From Enterococcus sp. 9E7_DIV0242 (GTDB lineage Bacteria; Bacillota; Bacilli; Lactobacillales; Enterococcaceae), in assembly GCF_002140975.2 (NCBI RefSeq), contig NZ_CP147247.1, positions 1,798,001 to 1,862,000 on the forward strand: a stretch of DNA of 64,000 nt. Direction: 5' to 3'. Numbering within the stretch: the first letter of the stretch is position 1; every line of letters starts with the position of its first letter. The notes under the pieces were generated by a model, which saw nothing but the letters and a program-made list of their open reading frames with translations, ran no database searches and was not told where the DNA came from. This document shows, piece by piece, positions 59,937-64,000 of this stretch. Both the position numbers and the translations under genes were made by a program.

Positions 59937-61409
59937 TTATACTGCCACACCATAATCTACAGGCTTATCGAATGCACCTGGCGCATCATCGTAAATTGTT
60001 CCATAGATAATGACTGGCATTCCTGGGTAGGAAGCCGCAAATATTTGTGCCATAGCATCGCCCGGTGTATTAATACATCCGTTACTTCCGAAAGTTGTCT
60101 TAAAAGCTTCTTTATTTCCAAAGTGTTCCAGTTTGTAGTCTGCATCGTGAATACCGATTTGAGTGACCACTCCGCCCATACTTAACAATGGCATCCAGTA
60201 GTTGACCGGCACACTGTAAGTTGAACCATCCAACATTGAGCCTTCAAGGTTTGTATTCGTATCCTTGTAAAGGATCGTATGGAATCCCGGTACAGTAGCT
60301 GTCCCTTTATTATAGCGACCTGTAATCACCGGTGTTTCCACCGTTTTAGCACCATTTTGGAAAAAATACATCATTTGATTATTCAAATCAATCTCAACAT
60401 ATGTTTGATTAACCACTGAAGACTGAGCGACATCGCCATCAATCACTGCTGTAACAGTTTCTTCCGCATTTGCACTCTCAACTGCCTGTGTGAGCAATGC
60501 AGTTGTTTCAGCAATATTGATCGACCAACCGTAGCTCCCATTATTTTGGTAACGTCTTGTTTCACCATGTACATTTGTAAATGTGATTGGTTGAGTGATA
60601 GAAGAATATTCCGGACTGATTTGTGTTAGCCAAGCTTCCACAGCTGCCGCATCCGCAACCCCTTCATTACTAAGGAAAGTTTGCAACGTTTCTTTGGGAA
60701 TCTCTACTGTTTTATCACTGATCGCTACTGTAATTTTTTTATTTTCTTTCTGTGACAATGCCGTTAACTGATTAGCCAGTTCTTCACTATCCTTAAGAAT
60801 CGCGGGCTTTTGATAGAAATCAGCAACATTGTAGGTATAATTCCCTGTATTTTGCTCAACATCAGCAAGAACCTTCTTCATTAGACTTTCTTTGTCAACT
60901 ACGGTTCCGTACTGCTCAGCAACAATCTGAAATCCAGCGTCTCCACGTTCTATGTAGGCATCTTGACTCGGTGTTCCTTCCGCAAAGTTCAGTTCATTCA
61001 GCTTTGCTTCCAATTCTGTTTTAAAAGATTCATTGACTGGCAACTTAATTGATGCCTGCCCCATCTTCTCATCTAAAAATTCTTTCGTAACAGCATACTT
61101 TTCCGGTAAGTCGATCACCTGCTGCTCGCCATTAGCAGACTCAATGACTACCTGCTGTGTCTCATTGAGCTCTTCCAATTTCTTTTGCGCCGCATCAACG
61201 TTCATCCAGCCGATTTTTACGCCATTTGCTTCAGCTGTAGGTAAAAAATGAGACTGGAAAAATACATAGCCGACTACTAAAAATAACGTAAATACCATAA
61301 CTGCAGCAAGCATGGGTATGTATATAGAACGACTCTTCTTATTTTTAGGTTGCTTGTTGTTTGACCGGGTGCTCCTTGTGTTCTGTGTGTTTAAATCTTT
61401 TTCTTCCAT
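59937..61409 (-). CDS. L,D-transpeptidase (YkuD) with membrane anchor
   Basis: A 490-residue wall enzyme forming 3-3 cross-links, a route to beta-lactam bypass in E. faecium (Ldtfm). A cytoplasmic basic tail and one membrane helix (about 32-52) are followed by two PG_binding_4-type domains (about 70-340) and the YkuD domain (about 345-470). The catalytic motif is GIHDADY...GSNGCINTP with Cys445. Architecture and length match Ldtfm. The ATG follows a weak GGAAG. Lone gene. Confidence 0.93.
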   Translation of the reverse strand: MEEKDLNTQNTRSTRSNNKQPKNKKSRSIYIPMLAAVMVFTLFLVVGYVFFQSHFLPTAEANGVKIGWMNVDAAQKKLEELNETQQVVIESANGEQQVIDLPEKYAVTKEFLDEKMGQASIKLPVNESFKTELEAKLNELNFAEGTPSQDAYIERGDAGFQIVAEQYGTVVDKESLMKKVLADVEQNTGNYTYNVADFYQKPAILKDSEELANQLTALSQKENKKITVAISDKTVEIPKETLQTFLSNEGVADAAAVEAWLTQISPEYSSITQPITFTNVHGETRRYQNNGSYGWSINIAETTALLTQAVESANAEETVTAVIDGDVAQSSVVNQTYVEIDLNNQMMYFFQNGAKTVETPVITGRYNKGTATVPGFHTILYKDTNTNLEGSMLDGSTYSVPVNYWMPLLSMGGVVTQIGIHDADYKLEHFGNKEAFKTTFGSNGCINTPGDAMAQIFAASYPGMPVIIYGTIYDDAPGAFDKPVDYGVAV

Positions 61410-61819
61410 CTCATCGATCTTCCTTTTTATTTTTTATACTGTTTCAACCAACTCGTGCCCTTACTATTTCATTCTACAAAATAGATAATTTCTATAACTA
61501 GACATTTTCCTATTTTACCACAGATAGTTGGGTTATCGTAGGCTTTCTTTAGGAATTTTAAGAATCTCTATGGAAAAATAGTGAAAAGTGTGCCTCTTTA
61601 CCTTGAAATACTACCTTCAATCATATAGGAATCGTCAAATGTTTACTACTAATTTGCTTCTGTCATTCCTTCAAAAAAAGTGTGTTTTATGCAGTTCTTT
61701 TTGTCTTAATAAGTTTAACAATAGCTAAATTTGGTTAAAAATTATTTAAAGTAGCAAGATATAAAAATAATTGGCTTCTTAATCCTCTAAACTATATACT
61801 GAGAGAAAGAAGGGGTCGA

Positions 61820-62401
61820 ATGAAGAAAATGATGAAATTGTTGGTTGTTTTGATTGGAGTTGGCATCCTGTATGCTGCCTCGATGCTCTTTTTGATTGTA
61901 CAAGGAACAAAGGAGGCACCTGCTGATAATCCAGATACTTTATTGATACTTGGTGCACAGGTACGCGGAACAAGTGAAGGGAATGCATACCCCAGTAGTG
62001 TGCTGAAAGAACGATTAAACGAAGCAATACATTTTATTGAAGAAAACCCACAAGCAACAATTATTGTTTGTGGCGGTCAAGGAAAGGATGAGCCTGATTC
62101 AGAAGCTAATGTGATGGCAAACTACCTGATTCAGCATCATGTCGATCCAACAAAAATTCTCAAAGAAGACCTATCCACAAGCACTAAAGAAAATATCTCA
62201 AATGCAATGGAAAAAACCAACCTCGGAAAAACAGTGATCGTTACAAGTGATTTTCATATTTATCGCTCAAAGCTTTTAGCACGACGCTTAGGGCTTAACG
62301 ATATCAGTGGCTTACCGGCACAGTCAAACACATCTGTAACAGCAAACATGTACAGCCGAGAAATACTTGCCCTCGGTTTTGCTATGATTTTTTCTTGGTG
62401 A
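61820..62401 (+). CDS. YdcF-family (DUF218) membrane-anchored protein
   Basis: A 193-residue protein with an N-terminal helix (about 5-27) and a DUF218 domain: TLLILGAQVRG, IIVCGGQGKDEPDSEANVM, LKEDLSTSTKENISNA and VIVTSDFHIYRSKLLARRLG are the family signature segments. Relatives include SanA and ElyC, linked to envelope integrity. GAAGGGG is 4-5 bases before the ATG. In the gap 61410-61819 I see AT-rich sequence with a possible TATATA at the 3' end but nothing firm. Confidence 0.9.
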   Translation: MKKMMKLLVVLIGVGILYAASMLFLIVQGTKEAPADNPDTLLILGAQVRGTSEGNAYPSSVLKERLNEAIHFIEENPQATIIVCGGQGKDEPDSEANVMANYLIQHHVDPTKILKEDLSTSTKENISNAMEKTNLGKTVIVTSDFHIYRSKLLARRLGLNDISGLPAQSNTSVTANMYSREILALGFAMIFSW

Positions 62402-62427
62402 CAAAGAGGTTGGGTTTAAATACAAAT

Positions 62428-62460
62428 TGAGCGTAGGATTTGAGTTCTATCCTACGCTCA
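62428..62460. terminator. Bidirectional terminator between ydcF-like and permease genes
   Basis: TGAGCGTAGGAT pairs perfectly with ATCCTACGCTCA around a 9-base loop. Confidence 0.8.
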
Positions 62461-62469
62461 GCTTATTTA

Positions 62470-63861
62470 TTATTTTTGATCTAGCTTATTCAAGTTACTA
62501 TGACGATAGCCATACGCAAAATAAATAATAAAGCCAACAACCAGTGCCCCAGCAAATACTCGCCATGTTGCTGCTTGCAATTGCAGCATAAGTGCGCCAC
62601 TTACCAATACTAAGACAAGTGGTAGGACAGGAACAAGAGGGAAACGAAATTCTTCTTTTTTCGGTTCTCCAAACATGCTTCTCAAGCGAATGATCCCAAA
62701 TCCCATGAAGATCAAATACATCAACGTTACAATATTTGTCAGCTCTGCCAAAAGGTTTAGTGGAAAGAATCCGGCAAATAACATAGAGGCAATGCCAGCT
62801 ACATAGGTTGCATTTTTAGGTGTCCGTCGTTTTGGATCGATTTTACTCATAAATTTAGGCAACAATCCATCTTTACTGATTGCATAAATGATTCGAGCCA
62901 GACTGTACATCATAGCAATCGTTACGGTCAGAAGCGTCAAAATTGCCCCTACAGAGATAATACCGGCAACTGCATCCTTTTCAACAAAACGCATAGCAAA
63001 AGCAACCGGGTCCTTCACTCCAAGAGATGTATAAGGAACGATCCCAGTCAGAATCAACGTCACCACAATATAAAGAATTGTTGCGATCAGAATCGACCCA
63101 ATGATTCCTCTTGGTATATCTCGTTGTGGATTTTTTACTTCCTCTGCGGCCATACTTACCGCGTCAAAGCCAAGAAATGCAAAAAATACAATTGCTGCTC
63201 CGCTGATTACACCAGAGAAACCAAATGGCATGAATGGCTGCCAATTAGATGGTTTTACATAGAATATACCTACAAGAATAAACAAGAGAATAATCCCAAA
63301 TTTCACATAAACCATTAGGTTATTTAAGCGCAATGCCGTCTTCGCTTCCAATGATACCCAGAACGTGACAAATATCAGAACAAGCACTGCAATTAAATCA
63401 ACGAAAGTGCCTTCTGACGCATTGTACGCCCCGCTCAATATTTTGGGTAGTTCAACTCCCATGCTACTAAGGAAGCCTTGAACATACCCCGACCATCCCG
63501 AAGCAACAGATGAAACGGCTAAGAAAAACTCGCAGATAACTAGCCAACCGGTCATCCAAGCAACGATTTCTCCAAAAACGACATACATATAAGCGTAAGG
63601 TCCGCCTAATACCGGAATTCTTGAAGCAAATTCCGCATAACATAATCCCGAAAGAATGATTGCTCCAGCTGCGACTAAAAACGAAAGGGTCAACGCCGGC
63701 CCCGCCGTTTCATTGGCAGCTACGCCTGTAATGACAAAAATCCCAGTTCCAACAACCGCACCAATCCCCAGCATGATCAGATCGCTGGTCTTTAACTCCT
63801 TTTTCATTCCACTGCTGTCAGCCGTGGGCGCTGACAACGCTTTTCTTCTAAAAATAGACAT
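62470..63861 (-). CDS. APC-family amino acid permease
   Basis: A 463-residue transporter with about twelve helices. The helix-1 motif GIGAVVGTGIFVITG and the FFAFLGFDAVSMAAEEVKNPQRDIPRG segment place it in the APC superfamily, near the cationic/broad amino acid transporters such as YfnA. I start at ATG 63861 (MSIFRRKALSAPTAD) with GGAGG 5 bases before; the frame to 63915 has no site. Substrate unknown. The final 85 bases of the window hold no recognisable feature. Confidence 0.92.
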   Translation of the reverse strand: MSIFRRKALSAPTADSSGMKKELKTSDLIMLGIGAVVGTGIFVITGVAANETAGPALTLSFLVAAGAIILSGLCYAEFASRIPVLGGPYAYMYVVFGEIVAWMTGWLVICEFFLAVSSVASGWSGYVQGFLSSMGVELPKILSGAYNASEGTFVDLIAVLVLIFVTFWVSLEAKTALRLNNLMVYVKFGIILLFILVGIFYVKPSNWQPFMPFGFSGVISGAAIVFFAFLGFDAVSMAAEEVKNPQRDIPRGIIGSILIATILYIVVTLILTGIVPYTSLGVKDPVAFAMRFVEKDAVAGIISVGAILTLLTVTIAMMYSLARIIYAISKDGLLPKFMSKIDPKRRTPKNATYVAGIASMLFAGFFPLNLLAELTNIVTLMYLIFMGFGIIRLRSMFGEPKKEEFRFPLVPVLPLVLVLVSGALMLQLQAATWRVFAGALVVGFIIYFAYGYRHSNLNKLDQK

Positions 63862-64000
63862 GATATCCTCCAAAAATAATTTTGCATTCCCATATATCCC
63901 ATAAGATAAGATCAACTTTAGTCACTCGCTGTTTTCTACCTTAATGCCACTCGACAATCAAATAGACAAACCCAAAAAAATGACCGACATCCAGCAGACC

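Overview
The window looks like chromosome of an Enterococcus (low-GC Firmicute, Lactobacillales). This rests on the mevalonate operon for isoprenoids, fused alcohol/aldehyde dehydrogenase AdhE, strong AGGAGG ribosome sites, a T-box before thrS, an L,D-transpeptidase of the enterococcal type, and the gene order Qnr-like pentapeptide protein - mvaK1 - mvaD - mvaK2 - fni - adhE, which I recall from E. faecalis. Differences from E. faecalis suggest another species of the genus, which I cannot name. There are no rRNA, tRNA or CRISPR loci and no complete insertion sequence.

Left part (1-7.5 kb): an oligopeptide ABC transporter. oppB-oppC-oppD-oppF form one minus-strand unit; oppA is a separate minus-strand unit, with a small plus-strand membrane gene between them. 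Just after oppF, running off the left edge, is a TnpB-family gene whose first RuvC catalytic aspartate is replaced by serine. This combination fits the oppF-associated TnpB-like nuclease-dead repressors (TldR), RNA-guided transcription factors derived from transposons. It is the most striking item in the window; its guide RNA would lie beyond the left edge.

7.5-14.4 kb: a Qnr-like pentapeptide repeat protein, a 470-bp gap with a strongly structured element, then a TctA-like permease pair apparently in one operon with the mevalonate kinase, decarboxylase, phosphomevalonate kinase and type 2 IPP isomerase genes.

14.4-28.7 kb: a beta-glucoside hydrolase with a divergent RpiR regulator; a double GNAT protein and an RtcB RNA ligase with a structured leader; two small unannotated ORFs; a MarR-DUF6544 pair with a textbook autoregulated promoter; adhE with Rex-like and cre-like sites; tgt-yajC-ComN-like; and a GldA-like dehydrogenase.

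28.7-44.6 kb: a glutamine/polar amino acid ABC transporter with a fused binding protein-permease, an aminotransferase, a probable niacin ECF S component with two NiaR-like palindromes, the rsmA-rnmV-tatD maintenance cluster, a DUF1905-cysteine peptidase-like protein, and a PTS EIIC - MupG-like - D-amino-acid PLP enzyme - RidA - LacI catabolic locus.

44.8-64 kb: metG, a hydrolase, TraX-like protein, a membrane-anchored MutS-like ATPase, a VOC protein, lipoprotein, L33, class B PBP, thrS with its T-box, a zinc-ribbon protein, a CPBP protease with direct-repeat promoter, a tautomerase, an L,D-transpeptidase, a YdcF protein and an amino acid permease. Most are single genes, each closed by a clear hairpin terminator. 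Several starts were moved downstream from the longest reading frame on ribosome-site evidence; these choices are given per gene.
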